Source of the DNA: Nocardia sputorum
Lineage (GTDB): Bacteria; Actinomycetota; Actinomycetes; Mycobacteriales; Mycobacteriaceae
NCBI RefSeq assembly: GCF_027924405.1
Contig: NZ_AP026978.1
Span: 7,192,001-7,256,000 of the forward strand
Direction: 5' to 3'
Length of the DNA: 64,000 nucleotides
Numbering within the stretch: position 1 is the first letter of the stretch; every line of letters begins with the position of its first letter. A program made the translations under genes and the position numbers. The notes beneath the pieces were generated by a model. The model did no database searches. It worked only from the letters and a program-made list of their open reading frames with translations, and had not been told where the DNA came from. This document shows positions 49,468 through 57,253 of the stretch, one piece after another.

Positions 49468-49530
49468 CCGCGAGTGGCGCATGGTTGCGGCATCTGCCGA
49501 CAAGAGATCTCCACGGTGTGCCACTCGTGG
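49464..49530. repeat. ~67-bp intergenic repeat, copy A
   Basis: It begins CTGACCGCGAGTGG and includes CATGGTTGCGGCAT. CGAGTGGC near its start and GCCACTCG near its end are exact complements, so it can fold into a hairpin. A second, ~85% identical copy is at 50484. Confidence 0.8.
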
Positions 49531-49668
49531 GCAGGAGGGGGCGAGTCGTGGCAGGCGGTGACGACGAGATAGGGCTGGGCCGGAGTGGATGTCGGTAATC
49601 GTGGGAACGACTGGGGAGGTTGTGCACGTGGTCAAGGATGAGCGGCGGTCATCGATCGGCTGTGGGCG

Positions 49669-50268
49669 GTGATCGGTACCGATCGAGAGATCGTGTGGCG
49701 GTGGGCGATGGCGGGCCATATACCGCTCACCGCCGTGGATGATTTTCGCAGACAGTCGCCGATCGAACGCGACTTCGTGGATGGGTTGCTGCTTCGGTTG
49801 AGCGGAGCCCATCTCGATGACGGAACGTTCGACAGCTTTACTGTTCCTGTCATGCTCTACAGCCGATTCATTCGGGAGGGCTGCTGGGCGGGAGAACGAT
49901 TTCTCCCGAAATCGGTAAGCGGTGAATTGGAGCGGCTGGCCTCATCGTTGGCTCCAGACCAGTCGGTTCTTCCCGCGCAGGCGACCGAATTCATGGTCCG
50001 TATCGCCGACAATCCGATCCCGAGAGAGGCTGCTCTCACGGTTCGTGCCGCAATCTTCGCCAGCCGCATATCAGAGGATCTCGTGCACCCGATTGTGGGA
50101 GCTGAACGCTGGCCCACCCCGATGGCTGAGTACGACGAGGACTCGCCCGCTGCCGCAACGATGCGCCAGTTGCCGAGGCTCGTTGATCGCTGGTTGCACG
50201 ACGTCATGTCCAGGGACTCGATCGAAGCCGAGGTCAGGCGACTGGCAGCCGTGCATCGGTGGCATTGA
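49669..50268 (+). CDS. Hypothetical protein, family not recognised
   Basis: The 199-aa soluble protein is rich in Arg and Asp/Glu and mostly helical by composition; motifs such as DREIVWRWAMAGHIP and LYSRFIREGCWAGERFLP are not recognised. The frame is open from 49642 but GTG 49669 is the first normal start, without a clear ribosome site. The GC content at third positions is lower than in the envelope genes (codons such as GAT, TTC/TTT, CGA, GTT are more frequent), which suggests different ancestry. It lies between the two copies of the 67-bp repeat, and a fragment resembling its middle is found at ~48.9 kb. Confidence 0.6.
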   Translation: MIGTDREIVWRWAMAGHIPLTAVDDFRRQSPIERDFVDGLLLRLSGAHLDDGTFDSFTVPVMLYSRFIREGCWAGERFLPKSVSGELERLASSLAPDQSVLPAQATEFMVRIADNPIPREAALTVRAAIFASRISEDLVHPIVGAERWPTPMAEYDEDSPAAATMRQLPRLVDRWLHDVMSRDSIEAEVRRLAAVHRWH

Positions 50269-50377
50269 CCGATCTCATCCGGTGACCGGCGAGTTCGCCG
50301 AGGTAGCGGAACGCGGCGATCGACAGTTCGATCAGCTGTCGTGAATGGGTGGATGGTAGCCGCCGCGAGACGAGACA

Positions 50378-50414
50378 GCCCGGCTCCCCGGACGTACGAG
50401 TCGGTGAGCCGGGC
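50378..50414 (+). terminator. Hairpin downstream of hypothetical gene
   Basis: GCCCGGCTCCCCG and CGGTGAGCCGGGC pair with a single C/T mismatch around an 11-nt loop, 110 nt after the stop at 50268. The rest of 50269-50483 shows nothing else. Confidence 0.6.
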
Positions 50415-50483
50415 CGTGCCGGCCGATGCGGTCAGTGACGGTTGAATTCGCCGTGCGTCATTCGGTCGCGTACGCAGCCGTAC

Positions 50484-50550
50484 CTGACCGCGAGTGGTAC
50501 ATGGTTGCGGCATTTGCCGAGAAGAGGTCCCATGGTGTGCCGCTCGTGCG
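50484..50550. repeat. ~67-bp intergenic repeat, copy B
   Basis: Same orientation as copy A: CTGACCGCGAGTGG, then CATGGTTGCGGCAT, with one single-base indel. Here the inverted arms are CGAGTGG/CCGCTCG plus CATGG/CCATG. It adjoins the 3' end of the PPOX gene. Confidence 0.8.
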
Positions 50551-50562
50551 GCGGGCCGGTGC

Positions 50563-51222
50563 TCAGGTTGTGGAGGATTCGCTGGCGAAGAGGCCGAGCC
50601 ACTCGGGTGTGTCGGCGAGCTCGCTCTTTTCCGCCTTGGCCCCGAAATAGTCGCCGCCCTTGGCGCGGACGTTGTCGGTGCCCCACTCGCGAAGTTCGCG
50701 CGGGGCGGGGACGAGGTGCGGGATGTGCTTGCGGCAGTGAATGTAGGCTTCCTCCACGTCGACCACCACCCACTGCTGGGCGGCGCGGCCCTTGTGGTTG
50801 ACGGGCAGGTCGGTGACGGTGGCGCGGAGAGCGGGGTCGTCGACGATGCGGGCCGAACCGTTGATGTGCAGTCCGATGAGGTCGCGCACGAAATCGATGA
50901 GCAATATCCCGACGTGCGGGTTCTCCAGGATATTGCCGAGGCTGGCCATGACGCCGTTGCCACGATATTCCGGATAGGCGATCGTACGGTCGTCTATCAC
51001 GTGCAGGAAACCGGGCAGTCCGGCACGGAAGCTCGCGTCGCATTCGCCGCGTTTGTCGGCTGTGGCGATGAACGCCATATCCATCCGTCCAATGAATTCG
51101 ATCATCGTCGGATTGAGCCGGTCGAGCACCTGGTCGTCGTAGAACCGCTGTGCCCGATCCTCTGTGCCGTACCGTTCCTGCAGCTCACGCTCACCGTGGC
51201 TGCCGTTGTGTGTGCCGGGCAT
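50563..51222 (-). CDS. Pyridoxamine 5'-phosphate oxidase (PPOX) family protein
   Basis: The 219-aa split-barrel flavoprotein of the MSMEG/TIGR04025-like PPOX group has FIGRMDMAFIATADKRGECDAS, then FLHVIDDRTIAYPEYRGNGVMASLGNI (in parts: IAYPEYRGNGV) and HINGSARIVDD. It may bind FMN or F420; the substrate is unknown. The start is ATG 51222. A CATCTA-TTT-TAGATG palindrome lies ~70 bp upstream. Confidence 0.85.
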   Translation of the reverse strand: MPGTHNGSHGERELQERYGTEDRAQRFYDDQVLDRLNPTMIEFIGRMDMAFIATADKRGECDASFRAGLPGFLHVIDDRTIAYPEYRGNGVMASLGNILENPHVGILLIDFVRDLIGLHINGSARIVDDPALRATVTDLPVNHKGRAAQQWVVVDVEEAYIHCRKHIPHLVPAPRELREWGTDNVRAKGGDYFGAKAEKSELADTPEWLGLFASESSTT

Positions 51223-51292
51223 CGCCGCCCCTCTGGTCGCCGGAATCCGGGGTCCACCAGGCTCGACGTTGAACCGCGGTCGTACCGAGATG

Positions 51293-51307
51293 CATCTATT
51301 TTAGATG
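51293..51307. promoter_or_regulatory. AT-rich palindrome upstream of PPOX gene
   Basis: CATCTA-TTT-TAGATG is a perfect 15-bp palindrome in a locally AT-rich promoter region, an operator candidate for an unidentified regulator. Confidence 0.4.
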
Positions 51308-51394
51308 ATAACGGCACGGTTAAACGTCGGAATCCCGGCCTGGAATATCTCCGATTTTCGTGCGTACCAAGCATTTCGGACGATTAGCTAAAAG

Positions 51395-51426
51395 CCGACC
51401 GGCCGGAACTGTTTCCGGCCGGTCGG
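51395..51426 (-). terminator. Terminator of molybdopterin oxidoreductase gene
   Basis: CCGACCGGCCGGAA and TTCCGGCCGGTCGG form a 14-bp perfect stem with a 4-nt loop. Read on the - strand it is followed by CTTTTAGC, giving a good intrinsic terminator 27 nt after the stop at 51453. Confidence 0.85.
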
Positions 51427-51452
51427 GATTTGCGGGAGCGATTCGAGGGATG

Positions 51453-53639
51453 TCAGGCCGGGGTCAGCGTGACCGGAACCCCATTGAACACGGCGTTTCC
51501 GGACGGCGCGTCGACCACCGAATCGTCGGTGAGCACATTGGCATTGACGCCCGCGTGCGCGCGGGCCACGGTCTGCCCGCTGTCGCCGTGGCCCCAGCCA
51601 TGCGGCAGGCTCACCACGCCGGGCATGATGGCCTCGGTCGGCTCCAGCGGGACGGTCAGCGTCCCGGCGGCCGATTTCACCACCGCCTGATCGCCGAGCC
51701 CGAGCCGCTCCACATCGGCCGGATTGATATGCAAGGTGCAGCGATTCGATCCGCTCACCAACGGCGCGATGTTATGCATCCAGCTGTTGTTGGACCGCAG
51801 CTGCCGCCGCCCGATCAGCACGATCTCCGGTGCGGCGTCGGACAGCCGCGCCCGCATGCGCGCCACATCGTCCAGCAGCGGCTGCGGGGCCAGATCCACC
51901 CGCCCGCTCGCCGTGCGCAGCACGCCGGGTAGCCGCGGCCGCAACGGGCCGAGGTCGATGCCGTGCGGATTGTCCAGCAGCGCCTGCAGATTGAGCGTGC
52001 CGCCGTTCCATTCGCCGTACGGCCCGAGGCGCAACATCAGGTCGATGCGCTGCTCGGTGCTGTTCTCCCCGATCAGATCACCCCGCCGCTCCGCCAGCCC
52101 GGCCTTGTGCAGCAGACCCGCGATGACGAGTTCGTCCATGGCGGTGAGCGGGTCGACCCCGTCGGAGCCGTCGTGCGGCCTGCCGTTCAGCGCGGCCGCG
52201 AGACGAGCCAGGACAGCGGGCTCGGAGGGCCGGTCACCCAGCGGCACCAGCGGACGCGAGTAGCGGGTGTAGTTGCGCACGGCGAACTGCAGGAGCGCGA
52301 AATCGTAGTGCGGGGACTGGGTGGGGCGCGGGGGAGGCAGGATCACATCGGCGTGCTTGGTGGTCTCGTTCACGTAGCGGTCCACGCTCACCATGAAGTC
52401 GAGCTCGGCGAACGCCTCGTCCAGGCGGGCGCCGCTCGGCGCGGACAGCACCGGGTTGCCCGCGACCGTCACCAGGGCGCGGATCTGTCCCTCGCCCGGC
52501 GTGGTGATCTCGTCGGCGAGCGTCGCGACGGGCAGCTCGCCCATCGCCTCGGGCAATTCGCGGACCCGGCTGGTCCAGCGTCCGGCGCGGAACGGCCTGG
52601 TCCGGGGGATGCCGCCGGCCGCGGCGGTGGCGAACATCGCGCCGCCGGGGGAGTCGAGGTTGCCGGTCAGCGCGTTGATCGCGTCGACCAGCCACTGGGT
52701 GATCGTGCCGAATTCCGCGGTGCAGGTGCCGATGCGGGCGTACACCGCGGCGGTCGGCGCCCCCGCGAGCTCACGGGCGAGCCGCACGATCGTCGATGCG
52801 GGTACTCCAGTGCGTGCCGCGACTGTGTCCGGATCGAACGGGGCGGCGGCGCAACGCAATTCCTCCAGCCCGGTGACCTCGACGCGCAGGTCGGTCAATT
52901 GCTCGGCGAAGAGCGTGTGCACGATGCCGAACAGCAGATACGCGTCGCTGCCCGGCCGGATGAACAAATGCTCGTCGGCGAGTTTCGCGGTGCGGGTCAC
53001 CCGCGGATCGACCACCACGAAGCGACCGCCCCTGCCGCGCAGCGCCTTCAGCCTGCCCGGGAAATCCGGTGCGGTGCACAGCGAGCCGTTCGATTCCAGC
53101 GGATTGGCCCCCAGCATCAGCAGATAATCGGTGCGGTCCAGGTCGGGCACCGGCACGGTCAGCGGATCACCGAACATCAGCCCACTGGCCACCTGCTTGG
53201 GCATCTGATCCGCGGTGCTGGCCGAGTAGATGTTCTTGGTGCCCAGCGCCCGCAGCAGCATCGGCACGTACAAGGTGCCCGCCACGGTGTGCGCGTTGGG
53301 GTTGCCCAAATAGGCGGCGGCCGATTGATTCCCATGCTCGGCCACGACGGCGGGAAACCGTTCGGCGATGTAATCGAAGGCTTCGTCCCAGCTCACGGTG
53401 CGCCAGGTGCCGGTCGCGCGATCGCGGATCAGCGGTTCGGTCACCCGGTCCGGATCCTCGTCGAGGTGGCCGAAGCTGGCTCCTTTAGGGCAGATGAAGC
53501 CCTTGCTGAAGGGGTCGCTGCGGTCGCCGCGGACCGAGGTCACGTGGTCGTCGGGATCCAGGGTGATGTCCAGGCCGCAGACCGCCTCACAGAGCGGGCA
53601 GGTCCGCAGCAGATTGCGCGATTGCGTGATCGGGGCCAT
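51453..53639 (-). CDS. Molybdopterin-dependent oxidoreductase (DMSO reductase superfamily)
   Basis: The 728-aa protein has an N-terminal [4Fe-4S] motif CPLCEAVCG then C50 in GFICPKG (Cys14, 17, 21, 50), MGD-binding regions (LMLGANPLESNGSL, VVVDPRVTRTAKLADEHLFIRPG in parts) and the C-terminal molydop-binding domain (INPADVERLGLGDQAVV, LPHGWGHG). No Cys/Sec is evident in the segment IYSASTADQMPKQ, where formate dehydrogenases place their Mo ligand. No signal peptide or partner subunits are nearby, so it is probably a cytosolic single-subunit enzyme of unknown substrate. ATG 53639 is chosen; upstream residues look non-coding. Confidence 0.88.
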   Translation of the reverse strand: MAPITQSRNLLRTCPLCEAVCGLDITLDPDDHVTSVRGDRSDPFSKGFICPKGASFGHLDEDPDRVTEPLIRDRATGTWRTVSWDEAFDYIAERFPAVVAEHGNQSAAAYLGNPNAHTVAGTLYVPMLLRALGTKNIYSASTADQMPKQVASGLMFGDPLTVPVPDLDRTDYLLMLGANPLESNGSLCTAPDFPGRLKALRGRGGRFVVVDPRVTRTAKLADEHLFIRPGSDAYLLFGIVHTLFAEQLTDLRVEVTGLEELRCAAAPFDPDTVAARTGVPASTIVRLARELAGAPTAAVYARIGTCTAEFGTITQWLVDAINALTGNLDSPGGAMFATAAAGGIPRTRPFRAGRWTSRVRELPEAMGELPVATLADEITTPGEGQIRALVTVAGNPVLSAPSGARLDEAFAELDFMVSVDRYVNETTKHADVILPPPRPTQSPHYDFALLQFAVRNYTRYSRPLVPLGDRPSEPAVLARLAAALNGRPHDGSDGVDPLTAMDELVIAGLLHKAGLAERRGDLIGENSTEQRIDLMLRLGPYGEWNGGTLNLQALLDNPHGIDLGPLRPRLPGVLRTASGRVDLAPQPLLDDVARMRARLSDAAPEIVLIGRRQLRSNNSWMHNIAPLVSGSNRCTLHINPADVERLGLGDQAVVKSAAGTLTVPLEPTEAIMPGVVSLPHGWGHGDSGQTVARAHAGVNANVLTDDSVVDAPSGNAVFNGVPVTLTPA

Positions 53640-53837
53640 ACCCCATCTTGGCGTCCGGTCGTGAAACTGAAAAGAGAACGCTCGACATCCGTGCGCTCGA
53701 TATCCGCGATGCCAAACGACCGGTACCCGGTGGCGCTCCGGGGTGGGGATCCGGAGCGCCGGGACGGATACCGGTCGCAAACAGGCCGGGTAGCGCGGCC
53801 CCGGCCCGCGATCAGCAGGTGAACTGGATCAGGGTGT

Positions 53838-54356
53838 TCAGCAGGCGATGGTCAGCTTGGCGCGGCGCGACGAGGTGGCGGCGCGCACGGCCGCGGCGAT
53901 CGCGACGACCGGCGGCACCCAGCGGGCCTCGGCGGGAGCGACACCCCAGCAGGCCGAACCGGCCGAGAGCTGGGTGGGCGGCAGCGGGATGCCCGCTCCG
54001 TCGGTGTACACGGTGGCCCCGGCCTCGCGCAGCGCCTCCAGCGCCATCGCGGCCTTGCGGACGCCGGTGACCAGGTGGATCTCGCGACGCTCCGGGCCGG
54101 GAATCTCGATCACCGCACCGGACAGGTTGTTCGCGCGCAGGAAGCGGCGGACCTCGCCGGCCAGTTCGCCGGTGACCTCGATGCCGGACACGTTGTCGTC
54201 GGTGATCAGGCTCAGACCATTGGCCGTTTCGGCGACCGTCCACCCGCGCTGGTCGTAGTCCTGCGCAGCGGCGGTCAGCTCGGCCGCCTGGACGGAAGTC
54301 GGAAACGTGGTGCGCACTGTCTTCTCCATTCCCCGGTAGATCTCTGGGTCCTGCAT
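53838..54356 (-). CDS. Hypothetical protein with possible primase-like N-terminal fragment
   Basis: The 172-aa product (163 aa from the second Met at 54329, which follows GGGGA closely) contains AAQDYDQRGWTVAETANGLSLITD and VRRFLRANNLSGAVIEIPGP, followed by an Ala/Pro-rich tail with LPPTQLSAGSACWG. The first part weakly recalls short actinomycete proteins with a bifunctional primase/polymerase-like N-terminus, but no catalytic motif is visible. Function unknown. It is upstream of and co-directional with the molybdopterin enzyme, about 200 bp apart. Confidence 0.55.
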   Translation of the reverse strand: MQDPEIYRGMEKTVRTTFPTSVQAAELTAAAQDYDQRGWTVAETANGLSLITDDNVSGIEVTGELAGEVRRFLRANNLSGAVIEIPGPERREIHLVTGVRKAAMALEALREAGATVYTDGAGIPLPPTQLSAGSACWGVAPAEARWVPPVVAIAAAVRAATSSRRAKLTIAC

Positions 54357-54646
54357 TCATGGGTCGTATCGGCGGGGGCCGCCTTGGGTGTTACGCGTTA
54401 TCCGAGAAAATTTCCGGAGTGTCGCCTACGTCTCATTTCCGAGAGGTTCGTTCGCGTATCGCCGGGCATCCCGAGGTGGCTCGCGGTGGTTGCCACGCAG
54501 CCACTTTCGGCCCTGGACCTGGCCACTCGCTGCGCCGGAGCTGTGAGGTCGCTGTGGATGGCCCCTAAGGGGTCGCGGGTGCGAAAACATACCGGTGGCG
54601 TGCGTTTCCGGCTGGATCCGCTCGCCGCGAGCAGGAAGGATTCTCA

Positions 54647-55066
54647 GCATGAGCGGTCAGGCCCGGAGGCGGCAGCGCAGCGTGACCACGCAGGGCCCCG
54701 CTCATGCCGACAACAGACACGGCATGAGCGGTCAGGCCCGGAGGCGGCAGCGCAGCGTGACCACGCAGGGCCCCGCTCATGCCGACGACAGACACAGCAT
54801 GAGCGGTCAGGCCCGGAGGCGGCAGCGCAGCGTGACCACGCAGGGCCCCGCTCATGCCGACGACAGACACAGCATGAGCGGTCAGGCCCGGAGGCGGCAG
54901 CGCAGCGTGACCACGCAGGGCCCCGCTCATGCCGACGACAGACACAGCATGAGCGGTCAGGCCCGGAGGCGGCAGCGCAGCGTGACCACGCACACAGCAT
55001 GAGCGTCGGGCGCGGCGGCGGTCGGCGTGACCACAGAGGGCCCGCGCATGTGGAGGAGGACCTGGC
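54647..55066. repeat. 75-bp tandem repeat, five units plus a degenerate sixth
   Basis: Unit starts (ATG) fall at 54649, 54724, 54799, 54874 and 54949, exactly 75 bp apart, nearly identical in sequence. Unit 5 is shortened and joined to a diverged unit beginning at 54999 that runs to the start of the gene at 55067. Within each full unit GCATGAGCGG and CCGCTCATGC are perfect 10-bp complements about 45 nt apart, with inner GGCCC/GGGCC arms, so each unit can form a stem-loop. Confidence 0.92.
54649..55002 (+). CDS. Possible repeat-encoded Arg-rich peptide (117 aa)
   Basis: AGGAAGGA at 54633-54640 lies 8 nt before ATG 54649, a very good ribosome site. The ORF then reads a 25-residue basic unit (MSGQARRRQRSVTTQGPAHA and five more residues) four times plus a truncated fifth. 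Because the unit is 75 bp without stops, other frames and the opposite strand are open too, so coding is unproven. No family is recognised. The next real gene starts at 55067 with a similar ATGAG context. Confidence 0.35.
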   Translation: MSGQARRRQRSVTTQGPAHADNRHGMSGQARRRQRSVTTQGPAHADDRHSMSGQARRRQRSVTTQGPAHADDRHSMSGQARRRQRSVTTQGPAHADDRHSMSGQARRRQRSVTTHTA

Positions 55067-55642
55067 ATGAGTGACGAATCCCACGACACCGGCGCGCCCG
55101 CGGACCGCCCGGTCGCGGACTCCGAGGAGTCCGAGGCCGAGCGCCGGCTCGCGTGGACGGAGTCGGCGGCCAAGCGCTTCGCCGGAGCTGCCTCCGACGA
55201 AGAACAGCCCGCCGAGCCGTTCCGCAGTCCGCGTGCCTTCGCGCAGTGGAGTGCCGCGGCCGCGCGCGCCCTGGTCGACGTGCAGTTCCACCGCCCGGCC
55301 ACCCGCACGCTCTTGCCGCTCGCCTACATCCTGGGGTTGGTGTTCGCCGTCGCCGTGCCCATCACGCTGACGGTCTCGGCATGGCGGGTGTCCGCGGTGC
55401 TCGGGGTGCTCGCCGCGATACTGGGCGTCCCGCTCGGCCTGACCATCGCGGCCGCCGTGCGCCTCATGCTCGAGTTCCTGGTCAACGCCTCGCGTCTGGC
55501 GACCAGGGTGGAACACATCAGCGAGCTGGCCGACGACCTGTTCCAGGCGTTGTCGGACGTGGCGGAGCCGGTCAACCAGCTGTCCGAAGACGTTCGCGCG
55601 GTCCAGTTCTGGCGTTTCCGCAAGCGCAGCCCACGCAGGTAG
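55067..55642 (+). CDS. DUF4282-like two-helix membrane protein
   Basis: The 191-aa protein has an acidic, disordered N-terminus (~60 residues, rich in Glu/Asp/Ala), two membrane helices (LLPLAYILGLVFAVAVPITL region and AVLGVLAAILGVPLGLTIAA), then a cytosolic helix AVRLMLEFLVNASRLATRVEHI, a pattern seen in DUF4282 proteins. Function unknown. ATG 55067 follows GGAGGAGG. It directly abuts the 75-bp repeat array. Confidence 0.7.
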   Translation: MSDESHDTGAPADRPVADSEESEAERRLAWTESAAKRFAGAASDEEQPAEPFRSPRAFAQWSAAAARALVDVQFHRPATRTLLPLAYILGLVFAVAVPITLTVSAWRVSAVLGVLAAILGVPLGLTIAAAVRLMLEFLVNASRLATRVEHISELADDLFQALSDVAEPVNQLSEDVRAVQFWRFRKRSPRR

Positions 55643-55733
55643 GGGCGAAATCGCACCGTGCGGAAGTGGTTTGACTCGCGGTAGCCATCGGCCTGGCTGA
55701 GACACGCGCCGTGACCGCTGCGAGTTTCACTGT

Positions 55734-55747
55734 GAACAATGCTGTTC
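55734..55747. promoter_or_regulatory. Short palindrome upstream of XRE regulator
   Basis: GAACA-ATGC-TGTTC is a perfect 14-bp dyad, 100 bp before the XRE-family start, and could be its operator. Confidence 0.3.
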
Positions 55748-55778
55748 GGATACCCGGCACATCCACCTCGGGTGTCCG
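55747..55778. terminator. Imperfect hairpin between DUF4282-like and XRE genes
   Basis: CGGATACCCG and CGGGTGTCCG form a 10-bp stem with a G-T pair around a 12-nt loop; it may terminate the upstream gene. Confidence 0.45.
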
Positions 55779-55846
55779 GGAAGGGCGCCCTGGACCGCTG
55801 ACGGACATGATTCGCGGGGCGGCGCACGGTGAAACAGGGGGGAAGC

Positions 55847-56716
55847 ATGGCTTTACCGCAAGGAACGACCGGATCGACCATGCCGCGGCGGCAGCTCGGC
55901 AGACACTTGCGTGACCTGCGCAACCGGGCCGGGATGACCACCCGGGTGGCCGCGCAGCAGCTGGAGTGGTCGGAAGCGAAGATCTGGCGGATCGAGACCG
56001 GTCAGACCTCGCTGCGCGGTCTCGATGTCGAAGCGATGTGCAAGGTCTACGGCGCGCCGCCCGACCTGCTCGAACCGCTGCGCGCGTTGGCGCGCGACAC
56101 GAAGGCCAAAGGCTGGTGGACCGCCTACGGCGACGTGATCCCGGAGGGCTTCGACGTCTACATCGGGCTGGAAGAGGCGGCCGGCCGGCTGTTCACCTAC
56201 GAGAACGAGCTGGTCCCGGGGCTGCTGCAAACCGAGGGCTACACCCGGGCGGTGTGCACGGCGGCGCACCCGGAGCTGTCCGCCGACGAGATCGACCGCA
56301 GGGTGCGCCTGCGTCAGGCCAGGCAGGCGCTGGTCACCCGCCCGGACGCGCCGCTGGAGTTGGACGCGCTGATCGACGAGGCGGTGCTGCGCCGGCGCAT
56401 CGGTGGTCCGGAGGTGACCGCCGGGCAACTCGATCACCTGCTGCGGATGACCGAGTTGCCCAACGTCCGGATCCGGCTGGTGCCCGGGGATTGCGGCTAT
56501 CACGACGGTATGGCCTCGGGCCGGTTCGTGCTGCTGGAGTTCCCCGATTCCGGTGAGCCGCCCGAACCGCCGGTGGTCTATCTGGAGGCCTTCACCGGAC
56601 CGGTCTACGTGGACAAGGAACACGAGATCGCGCGCTTCCGAACGGCATTCGCGAGCATTGAGGCGGCGGCGGTCGATCCGCGCGCACGCATCGAGGAAGT
56701 CCGGAAATCGCTTTGA
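55847..56716 (+). CDS. XRE-family regulator with DUF5753 domain
   Basis: The 289-aa protein has an N-terminal HTH (LGRHLRDLRNRAGMTTRVAAQQL, in parts; WSEAKIWRIETGQTSLRGLDV) and the DUF5753 C-terminal domain (YENELVPGLLQTEGYTRAV, RVRLRQARQALVTRP, IDEAVLRRRIGG). These are abundant in Streptomyces and Nocardia, often paired with a small DUF397 protein, which is not present here. ATG 55847 follows GGGGGGA; a GTG at 55829 is less likely. Confidence 0.9.
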   Translation: MALPQGTTGSTMPRRQLGRHLRDLRNRAGMTTRVAAQQLEWSEAKIWRIETGQTSLRGLDVEAMCKVYGAPPDLLEPLRALARDTKAKGWWTAYGDVIPEGFDVYIGLEEAAGRLFTYENELVPGLLQTEGYTRAVCTAAHPELSADEIDRRVRLRQARQALVTRPDAPLELDALIDEAVLRRRIGGPEVTAGQLDHLLRMTELPNVRIRLVPGDCGYHDGMASGRFVLLEFPDSGEPPEPPVVYLEAFTGPVYVDKEHEIARFRTAFASIEAAAVDPRARIEEVRKSL

Positions 56717-56739
56717 CGCGCACGGCTATCCGGCGCTGA

Positions 56740-57168
56740 TCAGCACCTCGGCGGCCCGGGCAGGTCCCAGGTGTCGCTCAAAACCGCGCGGTGGGTGGGC
56801 AGGGCCTGCTCGTAGACCGAACGGCCCTTCTCGGTGAGGCAGACGAACACGGCGCGGCGGTCTTCCGCGCACATGGTGCGCTGGACCAGGCCGTCGCGCT
56901 CCAGCCGGGCCACGGCTCGCGAGAGCGCGCTCTGGCTGAGGTAGATGTCGTTGGCCAGGTCGCTCATGCGGTAGTCGCCGCAGTTCGCGTCGACCAGCCG
57001 GTCCAGCGTCTCGAATTCGCTGAGCCCGATCCGGTGACCGTTCTGTAGCGCCTTCTCGAGTGCGCAACTCACCGCCGCATGCCGGTCGAGCAGCTCGCGC
57101 CACTCGCCGACCAGCCCGGTCGGCGCGAGGGCGCGCCGCGGTGTGCTGACGGTGGTCGGCTTCGACAT
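56740..57168 (-). CDS. MarR-family transcriptional regulator
   Basis: The 142-aa winged-helix protein has MSDLANDIYLSQSALSRAVARLERDGLVQRTMCAEDRRAVFV (in parts: LSQSALSRAVARLERDGLV, EDRRAVFVCLTEKG), typical for MarR. It is divergent from an MFS efflux gene over a perfect 10-bp inverted repeat that overlaps the efflux promoter, so it is the likely repressor of that pump. Confidence 0.92.
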   Translation of the reverse strand: MSKPTTVSTPRRALAPTGLVGEWRELLDRHAAVSCALEKALQNGHRIGLSEFETLDRLVDANCGDYRMSDLANDIYLSQSALSRAVARLERDGLVQRTMCAEDRRAVFVCLTEKGRSVYEQALPTHRAVLSDTWDLPGPPRC

Positions 57169-57205
57169 GGCCCCATCTTAGTGGCCCCGCCGAATCCATG
57201 CAACA

Positions 57206-57231
57206 GCATTAAATGTGTTGGCATTTAATGC
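57206..57231. promoter_or_regulatory. MarR operator overlapping the MFS promoter
   Basis: GCATTAAATG (57206-57215) and CATTTAATGC (57222-57231) are perfect inverted arms with a 6-nt spacer. The MFS promoter TTGGCA (57218-57223), 17 nt, TAATGT (57241-57246) has its -35 inside the operator, so bound repressor would block RNA polymerase. Confidence 0.85.
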
Positions 57232-57253
57232 ACACGCATGTAATGTTCCCCGC
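57218..57253 (+). promoter_or_regulatory. Promoter of MFS gene (probably leaderless)
   Basis: TTGGCA and TAATGT with the ideal 17-nt spacing; the -10 ends 7 nt before the ATG at 57254, and no ribosome site is present. Confidence 0.75.

Noticed and set aside
49464..50550. Composite transposon or integron
   Set aside because: No transposase, integrase or terminal target duplication could be identified; only the repeat pair is certain.
54647..55023. CRISPR array
   Set aside because: The 75-bp units are identical throughout, with no unique spacers between short repeats, and no cas genes are nearby.
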